Source: Paenibacillus sp. DMB20
Lineage (GTDB): Bacteria > Bacillota > Bacilli > Paenibacillales > Paenibacillaceae
Length of the DNA: 64,000 bases
Reading direction: 5' to 3'
Assembly: GCF_000987955.1 (NCBI RefSeq)
Contig: NZ_LAZU01000044.1
Coordinates: forward strand, 1-64,000
The notes beneath the pieces were generated by a model. The model did not search any database and was not told the DNA's origin. It saw nothing but the letters and a program-made list of their open reading frames with translations. The position numbers and the translations under genes were made by a program. This document shows positions 48,106-57,306 of this stretch, in pieces (position 1 is the stretch's first letter; each line of letters starts with the position of its first letter).

Positions 48106-49341
48106 TCATTTCCCCGTTCCGGCGTAAGATTTCCTGAACTCTTCTGCCGTGATTACGCCGCGAAGAAGCCCGCTTGCGGATTGCATGTATTGAAGAAATC
48201 CATCTTCCTGCCCGAAGTGAAGTCCTGCGGCGGCATGCTTACCCAGCAAGGCACGAAGACGTTCAACCGCCTCCATCCCGCCGCTATTTCTGACAGCGCT
48301 GTCAGAAATGTTGTAGGTTACGGGCAGCGCTGCCAACCTTCCCGTTTTCTCAGCCCATAACCTCTCCCGCGATAAGGCGGTGATTTCCGTAATCCAGTTC
48401 ATCGCAAGTGCTGACGATCCGCTCTGAGAGCTCTGAGCGGTTACGGCATAACTCCTCGACCGAACGACCGGCTTATATGCCGAAACATTGTCGGCAAGGA
48501 TCTTGATCCGGAATCCGTCCGGAAGGCCTCCGTAGGCCGACGAGAAGGGCGCAATAATGACCGGGGAAGTATTGTCTGCTTCATCGGCCTGCTTCATTGG
48601 AGACGCCCGAAACTGAAGCCAAGATGATGACTGATGCCGTGCCAGGAGGTTAAGCACCTGTCGGTCAGGCTTTTCCGGGTCTCCGCCCAATGCATAAACG
48701 GCTGCCGCAAATGCGTAAGGATCCTCCGGATCCAACGTAAAGACAGCCTTGGGGTCCCGCTTTTTCTTGAAAGCCTGCCAGCCCTTGCGGCTGGCAGGCA
48801 GGTCCCCTTCCATATCCTCCGGCTTCCAAGCCAACACATAAGGATCTATATCGAAGGGAATTCCCCATTGATAACCGTTCCACTGCACCGGTTCAAGCAG
48901 CCCTCCCGGCAGCTGTGAGTCCGGGATGACGGCTTGCGAGGCCTCGATCGGCAGCAGATGTCCTTTTAAGGCGAGAGGTTTGATCCAATGGCTGTCGACG
49001 AGCAGCACGTCCGGTCCGTCCCCAAGGCTCATTTTTTGAATTAATGATTCCATATCCGATGCGGCTGCGCTTAACTGTACAATGTCCACCTTCGCTCCGG
49101 TTTCCTGAACGATTTCTTCATTCATCTCAAGCAGCTGCTGAAATTCGGCATCATCAAGCTGTACACCGACCTGGATCGGTCCAAGGTCGCTTTCAGGCTG
49201 GTCTGGCGTTTGAGACGGGGGAAGCGGGTCGTTTCCCGGCGGATCGCTCCCGATGTTATTGGATAAGTCAAAGCTCGGAGATAAGCTGGTTAATGACAGC
49301 AGCAGTATGGCAAACATAAACCAATAATTTTTCCGCTTCAT
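48106..49341 (-). CDS. Orphan extracellular solute-binding protein (family 1 type) without lipobox
   Basis: About 411 residues. N-terminal hydrophobic segment (NYWFMFAILLLSLTSLSPSF) followed by a proline-rich linker and a periplasmic-binding fold of the sugar-binding (family 1) type: LIQKMSLGDGPDVLLVDSHWIKPLALKGHLLPIEA and YQWGIPFDIDPYVLAWKPEDM are typical blocks. There is no cysteine lipobox, so it should be secreted or held by an uncleaved signal anchor. No permease or ATPase gene is nearby. ATG at 49341 with GGAG six bases upstream. Ligand unknown. Confidence 0.8.
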   Translation of the reverse strand: MKRKNYWFMFAILLLSLTSLSPSFDLSNNIGSDPPGNDPLPPSQTPDQPESDLGPIQVGVQLDDAEFQQLLEMNEEIVQETGAKVDIVQLSAAASDMESLIQKMSLGDGPDVLLVDSHWIKPLALKGHLLPIEASQAVIPDSQLPGGLLEPVQWNGYQWGIPFDIDPYVLAWKPEDMEGDLPASRKGWQAFKKKRDPKAVFTLDPEDPYAFAAAVYALGGDPEKPDRQVLNLLARHQSSSWLQFRASPMKQADEADNTSPVIIAPFSSAYGGLPDGFRIKILADNVSAYKPVVRSRSYAVTAQSSQSGSSALAMNWITEITALSRERLWAEKTGRLAALPVTYNISDSAVRNSGGMEAVERLRALLGKHAAAGLHFGQEDGFLQYMQSASGLLRGVITAEEFRKSYAGTGK

Positions 49342-49549
49342 ATCCTTCTCCAATCCTTTTGTGAGCTCTGCCCTTATTTTACCAGACTCCTAGTACTCTT
49401 GTCCTACCTTTTTTTTATAGACAAGAAATACCATTCATTTCATCCGCAAGGATCCTCCTTCCCTTACTACAAAAAAAAGCATAAGCTTGTTCAGCTCATG
49501 CAGCTCATCAAAAAACGTCGTATCATTTCCCGGAAAATACATTTTCCGG

Positions 49550-50881
49550 CTACAGAAGATCCGCCGCCAGCTGTGCCAGCTTTGACCGTTCCCCTTTGGT
49601 CAGGGTAATATGTCCGCTCAGCCCCTCCTGTTTAAAACGCTCTACCACATACGTCAAACCATTGCTTACCGCATCAAGGTACGGATGATCGATCTGCTCC
49701 GGATCTCCCATCAGGATGACCTTGCTGCCCTCTCCCGCGCGCGAGACGATCGTCTTCACTTCGTGTTTGGTTAAATTTTGCGCCTCATCCACGATAATGA
49801 ACTGCCCCGGAATAGAGCGGCCGCGTATATAGGTCAGGGCTTCCACCTGTATGCTTCCGAGCCCCATCAATATCTTGTCGATGTCCCCCGCTTTTTTGGT
49901 ATCAAACAGAAACTCAAGATTATCGTAGATCGGCTGCATCCATGGTCTCAGCTTCTCCTCTTTCTCTCCCGGCAGATAACCGATGTCCTTTCCCATTGGA
50001 ACGACAGGCCGCGCGATCAGCAGCTTTTTGTATTTATGATCGTCCTCTACCTTGCATAAGCCTGCAGCCAAAGCCAGAAGCGTTTTCCCCGTGCCTGCCT
50101 TGCCTGTGATCGTTACAAGCGGAATATCGTCATTGAGCAGCAGTTCCAAAGCCATGCGCTGCTGCGCGTTGCGCGCCGATATTCCCCATACCGGATCATT
50201 GCTGAGGTAGAGCGGTTCAAGCCGGGTAGCTTCCGCATTAACCCGCAGCAATGCCGATTTGCCGCTTCCCATTTCATCTTTGAGGATGACGAATTCATGG
50301 GGATACAATGCAAAATTCAGCTGTAACGGAGCGATCGGCAAAAAGCGGTAACTATAAAACTCGTCGATGACGGATGGATGCACTTTCACCGTGGTATGAC
50401 CGGAATACAACTCGCTCGGGTCGGCTGTTCTATCCGACAAATAATCCTCCGCCGTTAACCCCAGCACATCCGCCTTGATTCTCACCAGTACATCCTTGCT
50501 GACCAGGACGACCGGGCGCGGCTCTTCCTTCTCTTCTTCCTCCAATTTATAATTCAATGCGACGGCCAATATCCTGTTATCGTTGGAAGCCTCGCAAAAC
50601 ATCTCCTGCACCTTTACAAAGCTGCGGTGGTTCAGCTCCACTTTGAGACTTCCGCCATGCCTGAGCGGAACGCCATCATGCAGCTGTCCTTGCTCCCTCA
50701 GTCCGTCAAGCAGGCGCGACACCGAACGGGCGTTTCGTCCGAGCTCATCGGCATTCCGTTTTTTGGAATCGATCTCTTCCAATACAACCGCCGGAATGAC
50801 AACCTCATGCTCCTCAAAGGCAAAGATCGCTTTGGGATCGTGCAGCAGTACGTTTGTGTCCAGCACAAAAATTTTCTTCAT
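49550..50881 (-). CDS. PhoH-family protein with N-terminal PIN domain (YlaK type)
   Basis: 443 residues: PIN-domain ribonuclease fold (about 1-150, starting KKIFVLDTNVLLHDPKAIFAFEEHEVVIP with the acidic residues) fused to a PhoH P-loop ATPase (about 240-443) with GKAGTGKTLLALAAGL (Walker A), IIVDEAQNLTKHEVKTIVSRAG (Walker B) and GDPEQIDHPYLD. PIN-PhoH (PhoH2) proteins act as RNA helicase/RNases in studied cases. ATG with GGAGGGG upstream. Neighbours typA and ylaH match the Bacillus yla region. Confidence 0.93.
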   Translation of the reverse strand: MKKIFVLDTNVLLHDPKAIFAFEEHEVVIPAVVLEEIDSKKRNADELGRNARSVSRLLDGLREQGQLHDGVPLRHGGSLKVELNHRSFVKVQEMFCEASNDNRILAVALNYKLEEEEKEEPRPVVLVSKDVLVRIKADVLGLTAEDYLSDRTADPSELYSGHTTVKVHPSVIDEFYSYRFLPIAPLQLNFALYPHEFVILKDEMGSGKSALLRVNAEATRLEPLYLSNDPVWGISARNAQQRMALELLLNDDIPLVTITGKAGTGKTLLALAAGLCKVEDDHKYKKLLIARPVVPMGKDIGYLPGEKEEKLRPWMQPIYDNLEFLFDTKKAGDIDKILMGLGSIQVEALTYIRGRSIPGQFIIVDEAQNLTKHEVKTIVSRAGEGSKVILMGDPEQIDHPYLDAVSNGLTYVVERFKQEGLSGHITLTKGERSKLAQLAADLL

Positions 50882-51033
50882 CGTATCCCCTCCACAGCTC
50901 CTTCATGTACACATTCCCCGCTTTGGATTATGAACCATTCGCACCTAAAAGATCATCACCTCCTTTCAGGCATATTTTGCCGGATTCCGACAATATAGGT
51001 CCTGCCTAACCGAGAAATTTCATGAAAACAAAC

Positions 51034-51065
51034 AAAAAGCCCAGTGATAGAATCACCAGGCTTTT
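51034..51065 (-). terminator. Terminator overlapping the end of the small unknown gene
   Basis: AAAGCCTGGTGAT/ATCACTGGGCTTT hairpin plus T run on the minus strand; it includes the stop codon of the 98-residue gene. Confidence 0.85.
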
Positions 51066-51349
51066 ATCATGGCAGCAATCATTCGCACGTCAAGCTTTTC
51101 AGCCTTACGTTCGCCGCAAAATTCAACATATTCCGGCAACATGGCCGTAGAAACGCCCGCAAACGGTGCAGTTGGCACCGTATCGGCGTTCATATCGAAA
51201 AAGAGCATTTCATAGGATGAACAATGTTCCGGGACGAAACCGGGAACGTGAGCGGGATTGCCGGGGCCGGCATCCGCCCAGTTCGGGCAAACGAAGGTTT
51301 CGGACTGCTCCATCATCGATTCCGTCAATTGCATATCGGGTTGGGACAT
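51053..51349 (-). CDS. Small hypothetical protein, 98 residues
   Basis: Unrecognised. Soluble, acidic, with three cysteines (in TFVCPNWAD, VPEHCSSYEM and VEFCGERKAEKLD) and a proline/glycine-rich middle. The gene is credible because AGGAGG lies about eight bases before the ATG and a terminator overlaps the stop. It lies between phoH and the LCP gene, where Bacillus has small yla genes of no clear relation. Confidence 0.75.
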   Translation of the reverse strand: MSQPDMQLTESMMEQSETFVCPNWADAGPGNPAHVPGFVPEHCSSYEMLFFDMNADTVPTAPFAGVSTAMLPEYVEFCGERKAEKLDVRMIAAMIKAW

Positions 51350-51428
51350 AAATCCGACCTCCTGTACAATGAACTTCGTTTGTTATATTTATTGTATTAT
51401 ATCACAGGATAAAACTTGCCTTCAAATG

Positions 51429-52511
51429 TCACGGCTTTGACGAAGAATCGGCTTTCGTCCCTGCCGATTCCGCGGTATGCCTTCCGGCGAGCTCGTCTTT
51501 CAGGGCCTGTTTCGCCTTTTGCAGCTCGCTATCGTTAATATACACGTAAGGACTCCGCCATTCGCCGGTTACAGGCATGAATTTGACATCATCTTTCTTA
51601 ATGTCGTAATACGCCTTGATCAGATTTTTCAGTTGATCGCTTTCCAGGTCGGTCTTCATGTTCTCGTCCACCGCATCCAACACGTCGAACGCCTTGGCCG
51701 CACCTCCGAAAGATTTCATCCGGTCGATCAAAGAGTGAAGCACCTCGCTCTGGCGCGCATTACGGTCGAAATCATTAGACTCCTTGGTCTTAGGCTTGCA
51801 ATTCATGGACTTCCGGTAACGAACATAATCCAACGCCTGCTTGCCGTCTAGCTCCTGCGGACCGGCCTTCAGGTTGATGTTCGTGCCGTCTACCGAATCG
51901 CGGTGGCACATATTATATTGGACGTTTACGCTCACGCCGCCCAGCGCATCCACCACGTCCCGGAAGCCTTGGAAATCCAGAACGGTCACGTAGTCGATAT
52001 CGACATCCAAATACTTGCCGATCATTTTTTTCATCTGCTCTTCCGCCAGAATGCCGCTCTTCTTTTCCTGGCCTTTAAACGCAGGGTAAAAAGCGTTAAG
52101 CTTCTGGTTGGATTTGTAGCCCTCCAGCTGAAGCGAGGCATCCCGCGGAAGAGACACCAGGGTCGCCGAGTTGGTCTCCGGATGCATGGACACCACCATG
52201 ACGACGTCCGTAAGATGCGTACCGGTTTCAGGCCTGTGATCCGTTCCCAGCAGCAGGATGGTAAGCGGCTTGACCTTTGCGGATTTCTCCGGCGGAACCT
52301 TCTTGTTGTTGCCGGTGTCCAAAATGCTGTTCTCGGCTTTGAAGTAAAGCATTCCAGCGTATACGGCAGCGCCCAGCACAGCTAGCAAAACAAGGATCAG
52401 AATGGATTTTAAGAATAATTTCACTCCGCTTTTCTTCTTTGTCTGCTTCTTTTTACTGCGTTGTCCTCCGCTTTTTCCTCTCGGAGGGAGATTCGTAGGA
52501 CTCGTACTCAT
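51429..52511 (-). CDS. LCP-family (LytR-CpsA-Psr) cell-wall glycopolymer ligase
   Basis: Attaches teichoic acid-type polymers from undecaprenyl carriers to peptidoglycan. 360 residues: basic cytoplasmic N-terminus, transmembrane segment about 30-52 (LFLKSILILVLLAVLGAAVYAGM), LCP domain about 85-280 with LLLGTDHRPETGTHLTDVVMVVSMHPE, VSLPRDASLQLEGY, GGVSVNVQYNMCHRD, LDGKQALDYVRYRKS and the arginine-rich FDRNARQSEVLHSLIDR. ATG with AAAGGTG upstream. The wall polymer is not identifiable from here. Confidence 0.92.
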   Translation of the reverse strand: MSTSPTNLPPRGKSGGQRSKKKQTKKKSGVKLFLKSILILVLLAVLGAAVYAGMLYFKAENSILDTGNNKKVPPEKSAKVKPLTILLLGTDHRPETGTHLTDVVMVVSMHPETNSATLVSLPRDASLQLEGYKSNQKLNAFYPAFKGQEKKSGILAEEQMKKMIGKYLDVDIDYVTVLDFQGFRDVVDALGGVSVNVQYNMCHRDSVDGTNINLKAGPQELDGKQALDYVRYRKSMNCKPKTKESNDFDRNARQSEVLHSLIDRMKSFGGAAKAFDVLDAVDENMKTDLESDQLKNLIKAYYDIKKDDVKFMPVTGEWRSPYVYINDSELQKAKQALKDELAGRHTAESAGTKADSSSKP

Positions 52512-52548
52512 AGCGTAACACCTTTTTCATTCAATTTAGATGAATGTC

Positions 52549-52583
52549 CGGTTAGCGCTCAGGCAGCTGAGCATTAACCGGAC
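52549..52583. other. Long intergenic hairpin between ylaH and the LCP gene
   Basis: GTCCGGTTA and TAACCGGAC arms with an inner CTCAG/CTGAG pairing make a stem of about 14-15 bp. No T run follows on the minus strand, so a terminator role is doubtful; processing or stability element possible. Confidence 0.6.
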
Positions 52584-52661
52584 TCTCAGGTACTTCATCT
52601 CTCTTTTTATAACGCGAGGAACCGAAAAAAAAGTTTTCGGCAAATCCGGACAATTTACGCA

Positions 52662-52958
52662 TCAATGCGTTTTCGGTTCCGCCTTCGCCTTCTTCTTTTG
52701 ACGTTCCTCCACAAAGTAACGGATCCGCACCATCAGCATTAACGCTACGGCCACGAGCAGGCATTGGATGATAGGCAGCTTGTCAATCTGGAAAATAAGC
52801 AGCATGCCCGAGCCCAAAGCCATCAGGATGTAGAGCAGGATTTCTTTCAAAAGCGGCATCTTCTGTCTTGCCCTGAACACCTTGTTGTAGACGTAGGCGA
52901 TCAGCACGAAAATAACGATATAGGAAATTAGAGGATGCTCGGCAAACCAGACCTGCAC
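52662..52958 (-). CDS. ylaH: YlaH-like membrane protein
   Basis: 98 residues with three hydrophobic segments (about 8-26, 37-56, 60-78) and a basic tail ending KKKAKAEPKTH, matching YlaH-like proteins. GTG start with GGAGTG eight bases upstream. It follows typA (ylaG), the same order as in B. subtilis. Function unknown. Confidence 0.85.
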   Translation of the reverse strand: MQVWFAEHPLISYIVIFVLIAYVYNKVFRARQKMPLLKEILLYILMALGSGMLLIFQIDKLPIIQCLLVAVALMLMVRIRYFVEERQKKKAKAEPKTH

Positions 52959-52993
52959 GATAGGTTCACTCCTTTATGAAAATCATGCAGCAG

Positions 52994-53028
52994 GATCTAT
53001 AATAGAGAGCTGCTCTCTCTATTATAGA
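52994..53028 (-). other. Hairpin spanning the typA stop codon
   Basis: ATCTATAATAGAGAG pairs with CTCTCTATTATAGAT around a four-base loop. The typA stop (TAA TAG) is inside the stem. No T run follows; it may modulate read-through or mRNA decay between typA and ylaH. Confidence 0.65.
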
Positions 53029-54863
53029 TTCGCCTCGGCCATTTTACGATGTTTTTCTGCGCGTTCGCGTTCGCTCTTGTTCAAAATCTTCTTGCGGAGA
53101 CGAACGGACTTCGGCGTGATCTCGCAATATTCATCGTCGTTCAAGTATTCAAGCGCCTGCTCCAGCGAGAACAAACGCGGAGTTTTCATCTTCACCGTGT
53201 CATCCTTGGTCGCGGACCGCACGTTGGTCAACTGCTTTTCCTTGCAGATGTTAACCACGATGTCGTTATCGCGGGTATGCTCCCCGACGATCATGCCTTC
53301 GTACACTTCGGTGCCCGGTTCAAGGAACAAGGTTCCGCGGTCTTCGACGGACATGATGCCGTAGAAGGTTGTCGTTCCGTTTTCGGTGGAAACGAGCACG
53401 CCCTGATGGCGTCCGCCGACCTGTCCGCCGTGCAGCGGGCCGTAGCTGTCAAATGCATGGTTCATCACGCCGTAGCCGCGAGTGAGCGTCAGGAAGTGAG
53501 TGCGGTACCCAATCAATCCGCGGGCCGGAATCAGGAATTCCAGGCGAACCTGGCCGCTTCCGTTGTTCACCATGTTCACCATCTCGGCTTTACGGGTTCC
53601 GAGACTTTCCATGACCGAGCCCATGCTGTCTTCAGGAACGTCGATGATCAGGCGTTCGATCGGTTCCATCTTGGCGCCGTCGATCTCCTTCACGATAACC
53701 TCAGGCTTGGAGACCTGAAGCTCATAGCCTTCACGGCGCATGTTTTCGATCAGAATGCCAAGGTGAAGCTCGCCGCGGCCCGATACGATAAAGGCATCCG
53801 GGCTGTCGGTTTCGTCCACCCGAAGGCTCACGTCGGTTTCCAGCTCTTTGTAGAGCCGCTCGCGCAGCTTGCGGGATGTTACCCACTTGCCTTCCCGTCC
53901 GGCAAAAGGACTGTTGTTGACAAGGAAGGTCATTTGAAGGGTCGGCTCGTCGATTTTCAGAACCGGGAGGGCTTCAGGATTCTGAGGATCGGCGATCGTT
54001 TCTCCGATGTTGATATCTTTGATGCCTGCGATGGCAACGATGTCGCCGCCGCCCGCTTCGGCGATTTCCACGCGCTTGAGCCCTTGGAAGCCGAACAGCT
54101 TCTCGATCCGTGCCGACTTGCTGGAGCCGTCGCGCATGATGACCGTTACGGGTTGTCCCTGCTTGATCACGCCACGGTTCACGCGACCGACGGCGATACG
54201 GCCGAGATATTCGTTATAATCCATCAATGTAACCAGGAATTGAAGCGGCTCGTCCACTTTCTCGGTTGGAGACGGGATATGATCAATGATGGTCTCGTAA
54301 AGAGCCAGCATGTTGTCATCCTGCTTCTCGGGATCCAGGCTGGAGGTACCGTTCAGAGCGGATGCGTACACGACCGGGAATTCCAGCTGGTCGTCGTTTG
54401 CGCCGAGCTCGATGAACAGGTCCAGCACTTCGTCGATGACCTCGGCCGGACGGGCCGCCGGACGGTCGATTTTGTTGACGACGACGATTGGCGTCAGATT
54501 GTGTGCCAGCGCTTTGCCCAGCACGAACTTGGTTTGAGGCATGCAGCCTTCATAAGCGTCGACGACGAGCAGCACGCCGTCGACCATTTTCATGATCCGC
54601 TCCACTTCGCCGCCGAAGTCGGCGTGTCCGGGAGTATCCACGATGTTGATCAGAAAGTCTTTATACGTAATGGCCGTATTCTTGGCCAAAATGGTAATGC
54701 CGCGTTCGCGTTCCAGGTCATTCGAGTCCATCGCCCGTTCCTGCAGCGTTTCATGTTCCCGGAAAATACCGGACTGCTGCAGCAGCTGGTCGACAAGCGT
54801 CGTTTTGCCATGGTCAACGTGGGCAATGATAGCAATGTTGCGAATTTGTTCTCTCGATTGCAT
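53022..54863 (-). CDS. typA: Translational GTPase TypA/BipA
   Basis: Ribosome-associated GTPase of the EF-G family involved in 50S assembly and stress adaptation. 613 residues; G1 [16 protein letters not shown]2 [12 protein letters not shown]3 [16 protein letters not shown]4 [12 protein letters not shown], and the C-terminal BipA domain with [36 protein letters not shown]; ribosome site weak (GGGATATGAG). Complete with no frame break. Confidence 0.97.
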   Translation of the reverse strand: MQSREQIRNIAIIAHVDHGKTTLVDQLLQQSGIFREHETLQERAMDSNDLERERGITILAKNTAITYKDFLINIVDTPGHADFGGEVERIMKMVDGVLLVVDAYEGCMPQTKFVLGKALAHNLTPIVVVNKIDRPAARPAEVIDEVLDLFIELGANDDQLEFPVVYASALNGTSSLDPEKQDDNMLALYETIIDHIPSPTEKVDEPLQFLVTLMDYNEYLGRIAVGRVNRGVIKQGQPVTVIMRDGSSKSARIEKLFGFQGLKRVEIAEAGGGDIVAIAGIKDINIGETIADPQNPEALPVLKIDEPTLQMTFLVNNSPFAGREGKWVTSRKLRERLYKELETDVSLRVDETDSPDAFIVSGRGELHLGILIENMRREGYELQVSKPEVIVKEIDGAKMEPIERLIIDVPEDSMGSVMESLGTRKAEMVNMVNNGSGQVRLEFLIPARGLIGYRTHFLTLTRGYGVMNHAFDSYGPLHGGQVGGRHQGVLVSTENGTTTFYGIMSVEDRGTLFLEPGTEVYEGMIVGEHTRDNDIVVNICKEKQLTNVRSATKDDTVKMKTPRLFSLEQALEYLNDDEYCEITPKSVRLRKKILNKSERERAEKHRKMAEANL

Positions 54864-54904
54864 AAATTTATCTCATATCCCTTCTAATTCGAATGAGCCA
54901 CAAA

Positions 54905-54940
54905 AGAAGCGCCGGACGTTAATGCCGACCGACGCTTCAA
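54905..54940 (-). terminator. Terminator between the DUF-type membrane gene and typA
   Basis: Minus strand GAAGCGTCGGTCG, loop, CGTCCGGCGCTTC then TTTTG. Confidence 0.8.
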
Positions 54941-55006
54941 CATATCCACTATTTTAAAGGTTTTTCGATGCAAAAATCAAGCCTTTTCAGAAAACTTCCA
55001 GTAAAA

Positions 55007-55517
55007 TTACCACCCTCGGCTCCACTTGCTGCCCCGTCTCCGGTTTCGCCCGTAAATCAGCCAAATTCCCGCGGCAATCAGAACCAGCGCGATCACATAA
55101 AAAGCCCCTGCCTCAAGCCAAGTGAAAATGAATATGACCGCCGAGAGAAGAATCAAACCGACCGCCATCGGCAGCGCGGCTCCAGGACGGGGAGTTTCAA
55201 ATGCATAATACTCATACAGCCCAACGCCGATCCCAAGAATAAGCAGCGGCCATAGCGAACGCATCAAGTCCCAGCCCCAGAAGCTGCAGATCAGGAACAG
55301 AAGCCCGTAGACCGTCAGGATCCCCGCCGGAATCAGGATGGTTGCAGAAAAGCGCCGGCCAAAGTACAAAACGTGAAGCAGCAGCCCCGGGAGCAACAGG
55401 AGGAGAGGCCACAAGGTGCGTCCCAAAAATCCGAATACCCCAAGCTTTCCAAGCAAGATGAACACGCCTGCAGCAACGATAAACAATCCGAGTGTCAAGT
55501 CTTTTTTTGGAGGACAT
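55007..55517 (-). CDS. LiaF-like/DUF5668 multi-pass membrane protein; probable homopolymer frame break at start
   Basis: About 169 residues: six hydrophobic segments with repeated GRTLWPLLLLLPGLLLHVLYFG and MRSLWPLLILGIGVGLYEYY motifs, characteristic of the LiaF transmembrane/DUF5668 type, and a basic C-terminus RNRRRGSKWSRGW. Taken literally, the frame begins with GTG at 55525, which touches its ribosome site. If one T of 55502-55508 is extra, ATG at 55517 (MSSKKDLTLGLF) starts the same frame with AAGAGGG about seven bases upstream, a better fit. Function unknown. Confidence 0.75.
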
Positions 55518-55655
55518 TTTTTCACCCTCTTATCATTTTATGTAAAGCTAATGGCAACCATTGAAATATCAGTTACATTAATATTAGCCGAAAACGACAA
55601 AAAAAAACCATATCCCGAGCCCGTCCCCCGGTCATTGGTCCCATAAAATTAAATA

Positions 55656-55689
55656 CGAAAACCCCGGGGTTCTTATCTCCGGGGTTTTC
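55656..55689 (-). terminator. Terminator of the first TerC gene
   Basis: GAAAACCCCGGA and CCGGGGTTTTC arms, T-rich on both sides; 18 bases after the gene on the minus strand. Confidence 0.88.
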
Positions 55690-55707
55690 GCCTATCCTCT
55701 GCAGGCT

Positions 55708-56365
55708 TTACCGGTGTTTAAATGCTTTTAGTCCACCGAAGGCAACGACAATCACCGCGAGAACGGCGGGCAGCCATGAATGGTATTCGGGCATGGAGGC
55801 TGCCAGCAGCAGTCCGGTTTTTACGTCCTGCAGCAGCATTTCCCCTGCGGTATAGGCCAGTATTCCGGCACCGACGTACAGCAGAAACGGATACTTTTTT
55901 TAACCATAGCCCTATAATCCCGCTGCCCCATACAACGATGGGGATGCTAAGAAGAATGCCGATCGCGATAAGCGCCAAATCCCCGTCCGCCAAACCTGCT
56001 ATAGCCAAGACGTTATCCAGGCTCATCACAAAATCGGCAACCAATATGGTGTACACCGCTCCCCACATTGACGGGGATTCCTTCAGGGTAATGTCATTCC
56101 CGTGCTGGTCCCCTATGAGCTTAAAGGATATCCACAACAGCAGCAAGGCTCCTCCGGCTTGCAGATAGGGCACCTTGAGCAGCAGAACCGCGGCAAACGT
56201 TAAAATGCACCGAAGGAGCACCGCGCCGGCTGTTCCGATCCATACCGCGCGCTTTTTATTGGTTTCGGGAAGATTCTTGCTAGCCATCGCGATAACCAGA
56301 GCATTATCGCCGCTTAAAACCAGATTAATCATCAGTATTTGTCCCAACAGCAAAATCGTATCCAT
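55708..56365 (-). CDS. TerC-family membrane protein (paralogue 1); one homopolymer frame break
   Basis: About 218 residues after removing one base at 55895-55901; the repaired frame reads GLWLKKYPFLLYVGAGILAYTAGEML. Seven membrane segments; TerC signatures NLVLSGDNALVIAMA and ADFVMSLDNVLAIAGLADG contain the conserved membrane aspartates. TerC proteins are implicated in metal (Mn) export. ATG with GGAGG upstream; divergent from a second TerC gene with a 128-base shared intergenic region. Confidence 0.87.
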
Positions 56366-56414
56366 CCTGTCAACCTCCCACTTTACACATATGAGCGGTA
56401 TGTCCAAGCTATGC

Positions 56415-56443
56415 TTGCATCCGGGAAAAAATAGGCCTATAAT
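56415..56443 (+). promoter_or_regulatory. Promoter of the second TerC gene with palindrome at the -10
   Basis: TTGCAT (56415-56420), 17 bases, TATAAT (56438-56443). A perfect 10-bp palindrome ATAGGCCTAT (56431-56440) overlaps the -10. Confidence 0.7.
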
Positions 56444-56493
56444 TAATCCACTTTGTTTTTATTTGACCGCATGTCTTAGAGGAGTGACCTATT

Positions 56494-57187
56494 GTGGACA
56501 TCTTGAGCGGAGAGTTTTTCTTTGCGCTAATCAACATTGTATTTCTGGACCTTGTACTGGCCGGCGACAATGCAATCGTGATCGGTCTGGCGGCACGCAA
56601 TTTGCAGCCGGCTACCCAGAAAAAAAGCCATCATTTTCGGAACGGGCGGGGCCGTAGTGCTCCGGATTATCGCCACCATCCTTGTCGTCTGGCTGCTTAA
56701 GGTCCCATGGCTGCTGCTGATCGGGGGAATACTGCTGGTTGGCATTGCATACAAGCTGCTGACGGACGACAACGACCATACGGATATCAAGGCCGGGAGT
56801 AATCTCTGGTCTGCCATTCGCACCATTATCGTCGCGGATGCGGCTATGGGACTTGATAATGTCATTGCCGTGGCCGGCGCGGCGAAGCATAACAATCTGC
56901 TCGTCATTATCGGATTATTGATCAGCGTGCCGATCGTCGTATGGGGCAGCACCTTGTTTATCAAATTGATCGCCCGGTTCCCGTGGATCATTTATGCCGG
57001 GGCCGCCGTGCTTGCTTATACCGCTTCCTCCATGATCACGGACGAGAAGCACTTCAAAGTATTCTTTGAAACCCATCCCATCGTGAGGTCCCTGTTTATT
57101 GCCGCAGTCATTGTCGGCGTCCTGGCGGCAGGACATCTTAGGAAAAAGGCATTGCGCCGTCGCCGCGAACCATCAGAAACGACATGA
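56494..57187 (+). CDS. TerC-family membrane protein (paralogue 2, YjbE type); one homopolymer frame break
   Basis: About 230 residues after removing one A from 56620-56626 (repaired: TQKKAIIFGTGGAVVLRIIATILVV). Signatures LDLVLAGDNAIVIGLAARNL and VADAAMGLDNVIAVAGAAKHN. Seven membrane segments and a basic C-terminus RKKALRRRREPSE. GTG start with AGAGGAG upstream. It converges on thiI across a bidirectional terminator. Confidence 0.88.
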
Positions 57188-57211
57188 CGCCTCCTGAGCA
57201 TGCCGTGCATT

Positions 57212-57258
57212 AAAGGGGTATCCCCCAAGGTCCGTTGACCTTGGGGGATACCCCTTTT
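57212..57258 (+). terminator. Bidirectional terminator between terC and thiI
   Basis: About 21-bp near-perfect stem (AAAGGGGTATCCCCCAAGG against CCTTGGGGGATACCCCTTT) around a short loop, T/A runs on both sides. It resembles the hairpin at 363-408. Confidence 0.93.
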
Positions 57259-57306
57259 CAATTATCCGGACTTTGGTTAATCCGGAGTTTATATCGCAAA
57301 AGACGG

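Noticed and set aside
53049-54887. Long plus-strand open frame (about 610 codons) opposite typA
   Set aside because: Shadow of the typA gene; no start signal or recognisable domains.
56366-56493. yybP-ykoY manganese riboswitch for the terC genes
   Set aside because: The region is only 128 bp and none of the conserved loop sequences of that riboswitch is recognisable.
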